Origin: Bacillota bacterium
GTDB taxonomy: Bacteria; Bacillota; JADQBR01
Length of the DNA stretch: 55,067 bases
Reading direction: 5' to 3'
NCBI GenBank assembly: GCA_016278515.1
Contig: JADQBR010000008.1
Coordinates: 1 to 55,067, forward strand
Positions 16,671 to 25,047 of the stretch are shown piece by piece. Each line of letters begins with the position of its first letter. Positions within the stretch are counted from its first letter, which is position 1. The translations under genes and the position numbers were made by a program. Under the pieces are notes generated by a model that did not search any database, had not been told where the DNA came from, and saw only the letters and a program-made list of their open reading frames with translations.

Positions 16671-17514
16671 CGGTAAAGGCGGCACCGGTAAAACTACAAT
16701 CACCTCTCTCCTAGCCCAAACTTTAGACAATAAAATAATGGTAGACTGTGATGTGGACGCCGCCAATTTGCACCTACTATTAAAGCCTAACATCATTCAG
16801 TCTACTGACTTTTACAGCGGCAAAAAGGCTGCAGTTAACCCGTTTAAGTGTACAGAGTGCGGCCGTTGTGAGTATGTCTGCCGTTTTGATGCCGTAAATA
16901 GGCAGCAGGAAGGCGGCTATAAAATTGATGATTTAAGCTGCAACGGATGCGGAGCTTGCACTATTACTTGTAGATATGAAGCTATTACCTTAGAAAATAA
17001 CCTAGCCGGCAAATTCTTTATATCTGATACAGAACAAGGTGATTTAGTGCATGCTGCATTGGGCATTGCCGAAGATAATTCCGGCAAATTAGTGGCCCGG
17101 ATTCGGGAGGAAGCATTTGTTCTTGCAGATGAAAAAGGCATTGACCTAATACTTATCGACGGACCGCCGGGAATTGGCTGCCCCGTTATTTCCTCTATCA
17201 CGGGCGTTGATTTATTACTGATTGTAACTGAACCATCTTTAACAGGCCTTCACGATTTAAAAAGACTACTTAAGCTTGCCCAAGGCTTCAAGCTGCCTAG
17301 TGTGGTGATAATTAATAAATGCGATCTAAATTCAGACCTATGTTCTCAAGTAGAAGCCTTTTGCAAGGATCAAGGTATCCCTATTATAGCTAGCATCCCC
17401 TTTGAAAAAGAGCTGGTGAGCATTGCCCACGAAAAGGATGTTGTTTTCCAGACAAAAGCTTTTAACATAATAAAAGATAGCCAAAAAGAGCTTATAAGCC
17501 GGCTGAATTTGTAA
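16648..17514 (+). CDS. MinD/Mrp-type ATPase with two 4Fe-4S motifs, second copy
   Basis: 288 residues, paralogous to the preceding protein. It has Walker A VSGKGGTGKTTITSLL, DCDVDAANLHLLL, ferredoxin motifs CTECGRCEYVC and CNGCGACTITC, and the switch DGPPGIGCPVISSITGVDL. The second motif ends CRY rather than CP. ATG 16648 follows AAGGGGTGATTGGCC; the in-frame TTG at 16642 is less likely. It overlaps the previous gene and is followed after about 50 bases by the DUF134 gene. A paired arrangement of these ATPases is common in Clostridia, and their substrate is not known. Confidence 0.9.
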   Translation: MKQIAVVSGKGGTGKTTITSLLAQTLDNKIMVDCDVDAANLHLLLKPNIIQSTDFYSGKKAAVNPFKCTECGRCEYVCRFDAVNRQQEGGYKIDDLSCNGCGACTITCRYEAITLENNLAGKFFISDTEQGDLVHAALGIAEDNSGKLVARIREEAFVLADEKGIDLILIDGPPGIGCPVISSITGVDLLLIVTEPSLTGLHDLKRLLKLAQGFKLPSVVIINKCDLNSDLCSQVEAFCKDQGIPIIASIPFEKELVSIAHEKDVVFQTKAFNIIKDSQKELISRLNL

Positions 17515-17566
17515 TGGTTGGTGGAGAAGTATATAATATTAGTAAAAACTGTGTGGGAGAGTGACC

Positions 17567-17953
17567 ATGCCAAGACCAACCAAATGCCGCAAGGTAAGTG
17601 AAATTCCAAAAGAATGTTATTTTAAACCTGCGGGCATTCCAATGTCTGAGCTAGAGGAAATAAATCTCCTGATAGAAGAGCTGGAGGCCATTAGACTAAA
17701 AGACTTGGAAGGCTTAAATCAGGAAGAATGTGCCCTGCGCATGCATATATCGCGACCTACTTTTCAACGTGTTCTTACTAAAGCCAGGGAAAAAATCGCA
17801 ATTGCTCTGGTTCAGGTAAAAGCCATAAAAGTGGAGGGCGGCAATTTTCACATGACAGATGGTTTTCTAAAATGTAATAATTGCAAACGCTGGATTAAGG
17901 AACATAAGAATAATTGTCCCAAATGCGGGCATAATTTCGAAGAAAAATCTTAA
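17567..17953 (+). CDS. DUF134 family DNA-binding protein with C-terminal zinc ribbon
   Basis: 128 residues. The N-terminus MPRPTKCRKVSEIP and the segment EAIRLKDLEGLNQEECALRM are typical of DUF134, a family with a sigma-region-4-like helix-turn-helix (MHISRPTFQRVLTKAREKIA). The C-terminus adds a zinc ribbon, CNNCKRW and CPKCGHNF. The family start supports ATG 17567 over GTG 17561. It closes the NifX/MinD operon and is the natural candidate regulator of the palindromic promoter at 14762-14806. A terminator follows immediately. Confidence 0.88.
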   Translation: MPRPTKCRKVSEIPKECYFKPAGIPMSELEEINLLIEELEAIRLKDLEGLNQEECALRMHISRPTFQRVLTKAREKIAIALVQVKAIKVEGGNFHMTDGFLKCNNCKRWIKEHKNNCPKCGHNFEEKS

Positions 17954-17966
17954 TAAGAGATAATCA

Positions 17967-18001
17967 AGAGAACTACAATTAATTAGTAGTTCTCTTTTTT
18001 G
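17967..18001 (+). terminator. Intrinsic terminator of the NifX/MinD/DUF134 operon
   Basis: Perfect 10-bp stem AGAGAACTAC/GTAGTTCTCT with a 9-base loop, followed by six or more T, 14 bases after the DUF134 stop. Confidence 0.92.
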
Positions 18002-18120
18002 TGCCGTCTTTAGAGAAAGATTGATGCATTGTATTCGGACTTAAACTGTTAATTTTTGTCCAGCTTGTTAATTTGTAGCAGGGGACTTTGAAACTCTACT
18101 TGGCCTTTAATATTTGTTGG

Positions 18121-18798
18121 TTACAATACATGCTGAGGGTCTCCTGTTTTAACTATTCGACCTTCATTTAGCACTATTACTCTATCAGCAATAACCTGAG
18201 CGTCCTCTTTATCATGGGTTACAAAAACACAAGTAGTCTTAGCTTGCTTTAAAATCTTTTTTAATTGTTTCCTTATTTTTGTCTGTAAGTTTGCATCTAA
18301 ATTACTAAAAGGCTCATCAAGGAGTAATAATGCAGGTTTAGGGGCTAATGCTCTAGCTAAAGCTACCCTTTGCTGTTGCCCGCCGCTTAACTCATATGGG
18401 TACCTATGCGCATATTCTTCTAGACCGGTCAAATTTAATACTTGCTTTAATCTATCATCTTTTTCTGCTTTAGTCAGTTTCTTTAATCCGAATTTTATAT
18501 TCTTGGCAACCGTCATATGGGGAAAAAGTGCATAGTCTTGAAAAACCATACCGACACCCCGTTTTTCCGGTGGTAAAAATGTATTTCTATCTACTACAGT
18601 ACGATTATCTATCTTAATCAATCCACTAGTAGGCACTTCCAGCCCTGCTATTAATCTAAGAACGGTACTCTTTCCACTACCGCTTTCTCCTAAGATTGAT
18701 ATTATTTCTCCCTGTTCAATGGAAAAGTTAAAATCTTGGACTGCTGCTTCCCGGGAGTTTTTATATCTAAAGCTTAGGCTTTTAATATCAACATACAT
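18121..18798 (-). CDS. fbpC: Iron(III)-type ABC transporter ATP-binding protein
   Basis: 225-residue ABC ATPase with Walker A GESGSGKSTVLRL, the signature LSGGQQQRVALARAL, Walker B ALLLLDEPFSNLD and the switch His in VFVTHDKEDA. It is shorter than full-length FbpC/PotA-type ATPases (about 350) and lacks most of the regulatory C-terminal domain. ATG 18798 overlaps the permease stop (TAATG), so translation is coupled. Together with the two-domain permease and FutA-like binding protein upstream, it makes a complete importer. Iron is inferred from the binding protein. Confidence 0.88.
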   Translation of the reverse strand: MYVDIKSLSFRYKNSREAAVQDFNFSIEQGEIISILGESGSGKSTVLRLIAGLEVPTSGLIKIDNRTVVDRNTFLPPEKRGVGMVFQDYALFPHMTVAKNIKFGLKKLTKAEKDDRLKQVLNLTGLEEYAHRYPYELSGGQQQRVALARALAPKPALLLLDEPFSNLDANLQTKIRKQLKKILKQAKTTCVFVTHDKEDAQVIADRVIVLNEGRIVKTGDPQHVL

Positions 18799-20438
18799 TA
18801 GGCCTCCCCCTCTCCTAATTTATGAAAAAAATAAATTGATGCTGTACTAATAATGATAATAATAATGGAAGGTATCGCGGCCTCGTAAATCATTTCATTA
18901 TTGGCATATTCAAATGCCTTAGTAGCTAAAGTATTAAAATTAAAGGGACGCAATATTATTGTCAGCGGCAGTTCTTTTAGTATATCGATAAAGACTAGAA
19001 TGAATCCGCTGACAATCGCAGGTCTTAACATGGTAAAATCTACTTTAAAAAAGGTTTGCGTTACATTCATTCCTAAAGTTCTAGATGCTTCAAAGAAAGT
19101 CTTGCCTACTTTTTCGAACCCCGCTTGGATGGAGTTATAACCGATTGCCAAGAATCTGATGATATAGGCAAATATCAGCATGAAAATACTAGTGGTTAAT
19201 ATTAACTTACTTGGCTGGTCATTAATCAATCTATAAAGCCAAGACATGTTCTTATCAATACTCACGAAAAAAACTATTACTCCCATCGCAATTACTGCTC
19301 CCGGGATGGAATACCCTAAAGTTGTAACTTTAGAATATATTTTCGCGGTTACCCCTTCACTGATACGACAATAGTTAGCAATCACTACAGCAATGACAAC
19401 AATCATCACGGAGGCGCTTAGCGCCACAGACAAAGAATTGACCATTAACTCCCAAAATTCTATATTTAAGATCTTTTTGTAAGTAAGTGCACTCCAATGG
19501 ACTAGCTGCAGCAGGGGAACCATAAAACCGAAACTAAAAATTATTAGACAGTATCCTAGCGCTCCTATGGCTTGGATACCTGTTAGTTTTTGAGGCTTTA
19601 TCGGCGTAACTTTTGAAGTTGTGTAACTATATTTTTTTCTCCCCCTAAAAAAGTTTTCCAACAGCAGGATTGCAAATACTAAAAACATTAGCATGGCGGA
19701 CAGCTTAATTGCTGAATCTGTATCTCCCATAGCAAACCATGTCTTAAAAATCGCAGTACTAAATGTTGGAATGCCAAAGTACTTGACTAAACCAAAATCA
19801 TTTAATACTTCCAATATAACTAGACTGACACCACCGACAATTGCGGTTCTTGATATTGGCAATATAATGTAAAAAAAGATCTCCAAGGAATTTCTTCCCA
19901 GTAACCTGCTATTTTCTACTAGTGCTGCAGACTGCTTTTCCAAAAATGATCTAGTAATAATATAAACATAGGGGTATAGAAACATGGTAAAAATAAATAT
20001 TGCCCCTTGTATGGACATGATGTCAAAATATGCTTGGTTAACTTTAATATCTAATGAATTACGCAAAAAAGATTGTAAGACTCCTGTGTAATTGAACAGC
20101 CCATTATATGTGTAAGCTGCAATGTATGGTGGGATGGCAAGGGGTAGTACTAATCCCCATTTAAAAAAGTTTTTTAATGGAAAGTCATAAATAGAAATTA
20201 TCCAAGAGAGACTGGTCCCAATAAACACAGTAAATATTCCCGTAAATATAGTTAATATTAAGGAGTTGATAATATAATCCTTTAAGAGATAGTCCTTAAT
20301 ATGCTGCCAGTTTTCATTGCCCTCCTGAAAGGCATTTAGCAAGATATTAACATTTGGCGCAATAATAAGGAGGATGAAGATTAAACTTAACAGCGCCCAA
20401 ATATTCAAGTTAGATGCTAGTTTATTAACTGTTTTCAA
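18798..20438 (-). CDS. fbpB: Iron(III)-type ABC transporter permease, fused two-domain
   Basis: 546 residues with about 12 membrane segments in two MetI-type permease halves, the usual FbpB architecture. Coupling-helix (EAA-like) segments are seen in each half: LVENSRLLGRNSLEIFFYIILP and FFEASRTLGMNVTQTFFKVD (shown in part). TTG 20438 is the start, 8 bases after AAGGAGG. It lies between the binding-protein gene and the ATPase gene in one minus-strand operon. A terminator-like hairpin at 20503-20529 separates it from the binding-protein gene and may make the binding protein more abundant than the membrane parts. Confidence 0.9.
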   Translation of the reverse strand: MKTVNKLASNLNIWALLSLIFILLIIAPNVNILLNAFQEGNENWQHIKDYLLKDYIINSLILTIFTGIFTVFIGTSLSWIISIYDFPLKNFFKWGLVLPLAIPPYIAAYTYNGLFNYTGVLQSFLRNSLDIKVNQAYFDIMSIQGAIFIFTMFLYPYVYIITRSFLEKQSAALVENSRLLGRNSLEIFFYIILPISRTAIVGGVSLVILEVLNDFGLVKYFGIPTFSTAIFKTWFAMGDTDSAIKLSAMLMFLVFAILLLENFFRGRKKYSYTTSKVTPIKPQKLTGIQAIGALGYCLIIFSFGFMVPLLQLVHWSALTYKKILNIEFWELMVNSLSVALSASVMIVVIAVVIANYCRISEGVTAKIYSKVTTLGYSIPGAVIAMGVIVFFVSIDKNMSWLYRLINDQPSKLILTTSIFMLIFAYIIRFLAIGYNSIQAGFEKVGKTFFEASRTLGMNVTQTFFKVDFTMLRPAIVSGFILVFIDILKELPLTIILRPFNFNTLATKAFEYANNEMIYEAAIPSIIIIIISTASIYFFHKLGEGEA

Positions 20439-20502
20439 CTATTGCGCCTCCTTATGCCGGTTTTTAAAGTCCGGCAATATTGATCTTAATAAACTATGTA
20501 TG

Positions 20503-20529
20503 AAAAGGCAGCCTTAGAGGCTGCCTTTT
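20503..20529 (-). terminator. Hairpin after the iron-binding protein gene (partial terminator)
   Basis: Perfect 11-bp stem AAAAGGCAGCC/GGCTGCCTTTT with a 5-base loop, 7 bases downstream of the fbpA stop and before fbpB. The position inside the operon suggests attenuation that favours the binding-protein mRNA. Confidence 0.75.
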
Positions 20530-20535
20530 GGGGTA

Positions 20536-21636
20536 TTACTTCCAGCCTATCTCATTGAATATCTTCATCGCTTCCTCGTTATACTCACCCAACTTGGATA
20601 ATTGGAGGCTTTGGGGCTTAAAATCTCCCCAGGACTTTATAAGATCAGAAGGTTCAACTTTAGAGTTTGCCGGGTATTCATAGTTGGCTTGAGCAAAAAG
20701 TTCTTGTGCTTGTTCACCAGTTAAAAATTCTATCAGCTTAACAGCATTTTCTTTATTTTTTGCGTGCTTTGTGAGCCCGATACCACTAACATTAATATGG
20801 GTTCCGGTAGTATCTTGGTTGGGAAAAAATACTCCTACACTTTTAGCCACTTTTACCTCTTCCGGGTTAGATGAATTTAACATATTACCAATGTAGTAAG
20901 TATTCATAATTGCAATATCACCTATACCAGCGGCGACAGCTGTTGCCTGGGCCCGGTCGTTACCTTTAGGATCTCTTGCCATGTTAACTGATACCCCTTT
21001 TGCCCACTCCTTAGCTGCATCCCTGCCGTTTAATTCGATAAAAGACGCTAGCAGAGACTGGTTGTAAATATTAGAAGAAGACCTGACCAGTATCTTACCG
21101 TTCCACTTTGGATTAATTAAGTCTTCGTAAGTAGATAGTTCAGAGGGGTTTACCCTATCTTTTGAGTACACAATAACCCTGCCCCTGACTGTTAATCCAA
21201 CCCAATGATTATCTTTATCCCTCAAGTTCTCGGGAATATTGTTAGATACAACTTCACTTTCAATAGACTGGAGCAACCCCTGTTCTTTTGCTCTAGATAG
21301 TCTACCTGCATCAGCAGTTATCAGCAAATCAGCTTCTGTGTCTTGGCCTTCCGTAGCAAGCCTTTCAATTAGTTCGTCTGCCCCACCCTTAACAACATTT
21401 ACTTCTATGCCTGTCTCATCAGTAAACGCGTCAAACAACTGTTGGTCCGCATCATAATGCCTATTAGTGTAAAGGTTAACGACCCCTTTTTCAGCATTGC
21501 CTTCCGGCTCTGAATCGTTAAGAGCATTTTCCTGGCTGTCGGCATTACTCTGCTGATCGCCTGTACAACCTGCCAAAAGACCTACAGATAGTAGTACTAC
21601 GAGAATTAGGATTGTGAGAGAAAAAAGTTTTTTCAT
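20536..21636 (-). CDS. fbpA: Iron(III) ABC transporter substrate-binding lipoprotein (FutA/FbpA type)
   Basis: 366 residues. MKKLFSLTIL and a hydrophobic stretch lead to the lipobox LLAGC. The binding domain starts VVNLYTNRHYDADQQLFDAF, the classic FutA/FbpA opening (Y-T-x-R-H-Y). NTYYIGNML supplies the paired tyrosines that coordinate ferric iron in this family. The frame runs on to 21738, but a GGAGGT just upstream of ATG 21636 and the lipoprotein signal fix the start. The leader has a 10-bp stem-loop and a Fur-like site, consistent with iron repression. Confidence 0.93.
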   Translation of the reverse strand: MKKLFSLTILILVVLLSVGLLAGCTGDQQSNADSQENALNDSEPEGNAEKGVVNLYTNRHYDADQQLFDAFTDETGIEVNVVKGGADELIERLATEGQDTEADLLITADAGRLSRAKEQGLLQSIESEVVSNNIPENLRDKDNHWVGLTVRGRVIVYSKDRVNPSELSTYEDLINPKWNGKILVRSSSNIYNQSLLASFIELNGRDAAKEWAKGVSVNMARDPKGNDRAQATAVAAGIGDIAIMNTYYIGNMLNSSNPEEVKVAKSVGVFFPNQDTTGTHINVSGIGLTKHAKNKENAVKLIEFLTGEQAQELFAQANYEYPANSKVEPSDLIKSWGDFKPQSLQLSKLGEYNEEAMKIFNEIGWK

Positions 21637-21658
21637 GCTATGACCTCCTTTAATGTAT

Positions 21659-21687
21659 CCACAAATGAGAAATATTATCATTTGTGG
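21659..21687 (-). other. Stem-loop in the fbpA leader
   Basis: Perfect 10-bp inverted repeat CCACAAATGA/TCATTTGTGG with a 9-base loop, about 25 bases upstream of the fbpA start. It may stabilise the mRNA. The loop region also resembles half of a Fur site (ATTATCATT). Confidence 0.55.
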
Positions 21688-21713
21688 GGTAAAAAATAAA
21701 CAAGCCTTATATA

Positions 21714-21736
21714 GATAATAATTGAAAACTATTATC
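21714..21736. promoter_or_regulatory. Fur-like operator upstream of the iron transporter
   Basis: AT-rich inverted repeat GATAATAATT and CTATTATC, matching the GATAAT...ATTATC pattern of Fur boxes, about 80 bases upstream of fbpA. Fur itself is not in the window. Confidence 0.6.
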
Positions 21737-21815
21737 ATGTCAATAGTTATTTTTATCTTTTGTTTATTGAGAAAATTAATACTTATAATGCCTTGGCATA
21801 AAACTGTTTAAACAA

Positions 21816-21961
21816 GGATATGCCCCCTGCGGGTATAGCAAAACTCTTAGCAACTTGTTGCTTTAGAGTTTTGGATATGCTCCTTGCGGGTATAGCAAAA
21901 CTCTTAGCAACTTGTTGCTTTAGAGTTTTGGATATGCTCCTTGCGGGTACCCCAAATTCAA
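21816..21961. repeat. 57-bp tandem repeat, 2.5 copies
   Basis: Two full units (21816-21872 and 21873-21929) and a partial third. Each contains GGATATGC(C/T)CC(C/T)TGCGGGTA and a hairpin with arms AAAACTCTTAGCAAC and GTTGCTTTAGAGTTTT. The partial unit ends GGGTACCCCAAATTCAA, and this tail provides the TGA stop of the MqnA-like gene on the minus strand. A related copy is at 29821-29889 and an inverted fragment at 31357-31388. Confidence 0.88.
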
Positions 21962-22791
21962 GATTCGCCCCAGATTTTTAGGGTGACTTTAGGTGGGATG
22001 ATGCCGCAGATCTGGGCGTGGGCAAAGTAGCGCAGTAAGGCTTTGCGGCAGGATTGATCAAATTTAGTTTGTGATGACGCGAAATACTGCTCAATTATTT
22101 CGCCTGATAGGTTATAGCGTTCTTTTGCTTTCTCCACTAAACGGTAAATATTTTTCATCCCTAACTCCATGGAAGCCTGCAGTGCCTTGGCTATGAGTTC
22201 CAGTTGCACCGGATTACGTGCGGCATAATCCTCCCGGGCAAGCCATAATGCAGCTACGAATGGCTCTTTAGTAAAGTCCTGCCACAGTTTACCCAGCTCC
22301 AATAGATGATATGAAGTGTACTGCTCTTTAGCAATCAATGCACTGTCTGCATCCAGCAAGGCAGCGTCTGCCTGTTCCAGCATTTTTTCTAAATTAGGTT
22401 CTAGCCAAACGTAATTTACATCAACTTCATAATAATGATCCATCAGGATATGAAGCAGGGCCTTAGTTCCTTCGGCGGCATTAGAAATAGCAATAGTTTT
22501 TCCCTGCAGTTGGCTTACGGGCACTTTACTGAATAACAGTAAATCCGCGGCCGCTCCTATATTAGTCAGGGAAAGGTCAGGAAGAATTACGCACTGGTTA
22601 AAATGTTCTGCATATTCGATAGGCGGCAGAGGAGCGATGTCGATCTCACCAGCCAAAAACTTGTCATGCAAACCTTTGTAGCTGTCTTTAATGAGATTTA
22701 CCCCCATCAAAATATCACCGGATTCTATCGCTTCAATTAACGGCATATAATCCAAGTTGTCGACAATTCCTAGGTTTAGGTTTTCCCCCAT
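21958..22791 (-). CDS. MqnA/MqnD-family protein (chorismate dehydratase-like)
   Basis: 277 residues resembling MqnA, the first enzyme of the futalosine route to menaquinone, which dehydrates chorismate. The start LNLGIVDNLDYMPLIEAIESG and the segments LLLFSKVPVSQLQGKTIAI and VEKAKERYNLSGEIIEQYF fit the periplasmic-binding-like fold of this family. ATG 22791 follows GGGAGAG; a longer frame to 22848 lacks a good ribosome binding site. No mqnB-D genes are adjacent, although a prenyl-synthase-like gene lies 0.7 kb upstream, so a quinone link is suggestive. A different ligand-binding role is possible. The stop codon lies in the intergenic repeat. Confidence 0.65.
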   Translation of the reverse strand: MGENLNLGIVDNLDYMPLIEAIESGDILMGVNLIKDSYKGLHDKFLAGEIDIAPLPPIEYAEHFNQCVILPDLSLTNIGAAADLLLFSKVPVSQLQGKTIAISNAAEGTKALLHILMDHYYEVDVNYVWLEPNLEKMLEQADAALLDADSALIAKEQYTSYHLLELGKLWQDFTKEPFVAALWLAREDYAARNPVQLELIAKALQASMELGMKNIYRLVEKAKERYNLSGEIIEQYFASSQTKFDQSCRKALLRYFAHAQICGIIPPKVTLKIWGES

Positions 22792-22927
22792 TGAGCTTCT
22801 CTCCCTTTTAACTGAATACATTTCTTGAATTGTTTTTATTTTTCTCACTATTCTATTTACTTTCTCTATTCTATTTTGAGCTTCTAGAATCCTTTGGTAA
22901 ATGATGGTCTAACAGCGGTAAGTAAAA

Positions 22928-22948
22928 GAACGGCCCAAGGGGCCGTTC
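22928..22948 (-). terminator. Intrinsic terminator of the Gln-rich protein gene
   Basis: Perfect 9-bp stem GAACGGCCC/GGGCCGTTC with a 3-base loop; the minus strand continues TTTTACTT. It lies just after the Gln-rich gene stop. Confidence 0.85.
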
Positions 22949-22961
22949 TCATTTAGAGGGA

Positions 22962-23342
22962 TTATTGATATCTTGTTGAAATTGTTTGCTGCGGTTGATA
23001 TTGCTGATACTGTTGACCTAACTGCTGCTGGGGCTGTTGCTGGGAATACTGCTGCATCTGCGGCTGAAACTGTTGAGATTGTTGTTGCTGCTGTACTTGA
23101 CTTGTCAGTTGCTGGGAAATCGAGCTTAACTGCTGTAAATCCTGAGCTGCTTTGCTGGCTAACTGCTGTAATTGCTGCAATTGCTGGCCGGCTTGCTGTT
23201 CTCTTTGCTGAATTTGCTGTAGTTGATTAGCATTCTGTTTTTCTTGCTGCTGCATTTGGCTGGACATTTGGTTTAGTTGACCCAATTCTTGCTGAAATCT
23301 CTGGATTAATTGGTTCAATTGTTCTTGTTGCTGCTGTTGCAT
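22962..23342 (-). CDS. Glutamine-rich coiled-coil protein
   Basis: 126 residues, roughly half glutamine. The first 80 residues have leucine/isoleucine spacing typical of a coiled coil (QLNQLIQRFQQELGQLNQM). The last 40 are Q/P/Y-rich and look disordered and prion-like (QQYQQYQPQQ). There is no signal peptide and no Cys. A GAGGAGG ribosome binding site precedes ATG 23342, and a strong terminator follows, so it is a single-gene transcript. The opposite-strand frame is a shadow. Function unknown; a structural or spore-coat role is a guess from composition. Confidence 0.75.
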   Translation of the reverse strand: MQQQQQEQLNQLIQRFQQELGQLNQMSSQMQQQEKQNANQLQQIQQREQQAGQQLQQLQQLASKAAQDLQQLSSISQQLTSQVQQQQQSQQFQPQMQQYSQQQPQQQLGQQYQQYQPQQTISTRYQ

Positions 23343-23478
23343 TTAGTGGAAATCCTCCTCTTTAAAAAGTAGTCTGCTGCTCTAAAGACGTATAAGAAAC
23401 AAGCCTTTCCGAGCATACAATACTAGCATTTGCCATATTAGACGGGAAGATACATGTAATGATTTACCAATGATGCCT

Positions 23479-24216
23479 CTAACCTACCATAAACTTTTCC
23501 GTTTTGTAGTAACTTAATATATCGTCGATTGCCAACGCCAACAGCTTCCGCTCAGAACCATCTGGCAGACCGTAAGTGCATGCTTTGGCTTGCTTTAAAT
23601 ACTTGTCAGGAGATATTTTCTTATAACCGCTATGCAGCAGTCCCCATGCGGTACCGAAATTCCTGCCAAAAGCATAGGCAGTTTCTTGCATCTCACCTAA
23701 CTCCCCTGCGAGTTGAGCACCTATTCTGCAGGCCTCCCCCAGCAAGATGCCATACTCTTTTTCCGCCACTGCAATAAAATCATTATTGCCGGCCTTTCCA
23801 TTTTCTATTTTTTCTTTCTTAATAATGCCGCCTTCATGTATCTGACAAATAGATGCTGCTAATGGTTTTAACTGATCCACGGCTTGATATTTGCTGAGAT
23901 AAAAAAAGAAGTTGCTGTATAAGTAATCCCCAATTAAAACGGGAAATTGAGGCTGTTTTCCATCATAGCTATGTACAAAGGTAGCATATCGGATAAACTG
24001 AATTACACAGGCCATAGGAACTGACTTCTTTGCGCCAACGATGCCGAACATCCGGGAAAATAGCAGGAGCATTGCCGGGTATAAATACTTGTCCACTCTA
24101 TCCAATTCCAGGGATACAAACCGAGAAACGCGGCCTGACCGAAGTTGGAATTCCCGTTCCATCATGCTTTCCATTTGTTGTAAATCGGGCTGCATTGTTT
24201 CTATAAATTGAAACAT
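23479..24216 (-). CDS. Degenerate polyprenyl synthetase-like protein
   Basis: 245 residues with the general helical pattern of trans-prenyl diphosphate synthases, including RVDKYLYPAMLLLFSRMFG and LIGDYLYSNFFFYLS (compare the usual GDYL block). The two catalytic aspartate motifs are missing: the first DDxxD position reads HSYDGKQP and the second region (GTAWGLLHSGYKK) has no Asp pair. It may therefore be a non-catalytic partner, like the small HepS subunit of heptaprenyl diphosphate synthase, or have another role. ATG 24216 lies 9 bases after GGGGAGG. The proximity to an MqnA-like gene hints at quinone side chains. Confidence 0.6.
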   Translation of the reverse strand: MFQFIETMQPDLQQMESMMEREFQLRSGRVSRFVSLELDRVDKYLYPAMLLLFSRMFGIVGAKKSVPMACVIQFIRYATFVHSYDGKQPQFPVLIGDYLYSNFFFYLSKYQAVDQLKPLAASICQIHEGGIIKKEKIENGKAGNNDFIAVAEKEYGILLGEACRIGAQLAGELGEMQETAYAFGRNFGTAWGLLHSGYKKISPDKYLKQAKACTYGLPDGSERKLLALAIDDILSYYKTEKFMVG

Positions 24217-24427
24217 ATACAAATTCCTCCCCACAACCTGCGCCTAGTCGCCTAATCAAGGGCAGGTTTTACCTCATTCATAGTTATATTCGTGGCTGAG
24301 AGAAAAATTCCTGCTAAAATACATTGAGTGCAAATAACGTAGACTAAAGGCTACCTTTCCAATCTTATCACAAAGTATCAAGGCAGCTCATGCCTTTCGA
24401 CTTAAATAGATATCCCATATATTTAAA

Positions 24428-24466
24428 GACCTTACGTTTTTCGATTTTTTTCGAAAACGTAAGGTC
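24428..24466 (-). terminator. Terminator after speH
   Basis: Long stem with arms GACCTTACGTTTT and AAAACGTAAGGTC around a T-rich loop; the minus strand continues TTTAAAT. It lies about 50 bases downstream of the speH stop. Confidence 0.65.
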
Positions 24467-24513
24467 TCATTGAAATACTGTACTTTTATTATGGGGTAAA
24501 ATAAATATCCCTC

Positions 24514-24897
24514 CTATAAATTCACCGCACAGTCAGGAGCGTGTTCGGCCATACTGATACCCCGTTTAACTTCTTGAGCATTTATATGTTGAGCTCCAAA
24601 CATTTCTTTGAGGTAATTTACTGCGTCCCACGGATTCACTCTGTCTCCACATGTAAAAACATCTACTGCAGCGTACCCTAATTCGGGCCAGGTATGAATT
24701 GCTAAGTGTGATTCAGAAATCACTACTACTCCGCTGACTCCTTGGGGACTAAATTTGTGAAAGGTATACTCTCTCACTTCGGCTCCTGCTTCCAGAGCCG
24801 CGTTTACCATAGTTTCTTCCACTTTCTTAAGGTCATTTAAAAGAATAAAATCACATCCGTAAATCTCAGCCAATATGTGTCGTCCCAATGCATTCAA
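24514..24897 (-). CDS. speH: S-adenosylmethionine decarboxylase proenzyme
   Basis: 127 residues, the bacterial class 1B form. It supplies decarboxylated AdoMet for spermidine synthesis. The processing site is [14 protein letters not shown]: self-cleavage between E62 and S63 would leave pyruvoyl-S63, and H68 and C83-type residues (VDVFTCGD) complete the site. ATG 24897 follows GGAGGAATG. It is a single-gene transcript with a terminator. No speE is adjacent, though a class III diamine-type aminotransferase lies 5 kb away. Confidence 0.93.
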   Translation of the reverse strand: MNALGRHILAEIYGCDFILLNDLKKVEETMVNAALEAGAEVREYTFHKFSPQGVSGVVVISESHLAIHTWPELGYAAVDVFTCGDRVNPWDAVNYLKEMFGAQHINAQEVKRGISMAEHAPDCAVNL

Positions 24898-25047
24898 TTA
24901 TCATTCCTCCTCATTGTCCGTTATACTCAAGCGACATATTTCATAACAATACAATTTTAAAGTCTGGCAAATTAATTGTCAATAAAAATATCTTCCTTAA
25001 TTAATTTTTATTTCATTAATGGGCATATCTAAGCATTTGGGTTTCCG

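Noticed and set aside
22973-23230. 85-codon Ala/Val-rich open frame opposite the Gln-rich gene
   Set aside because: Its composition follows directly from complementing CAG/CAA repeats; no start signal.
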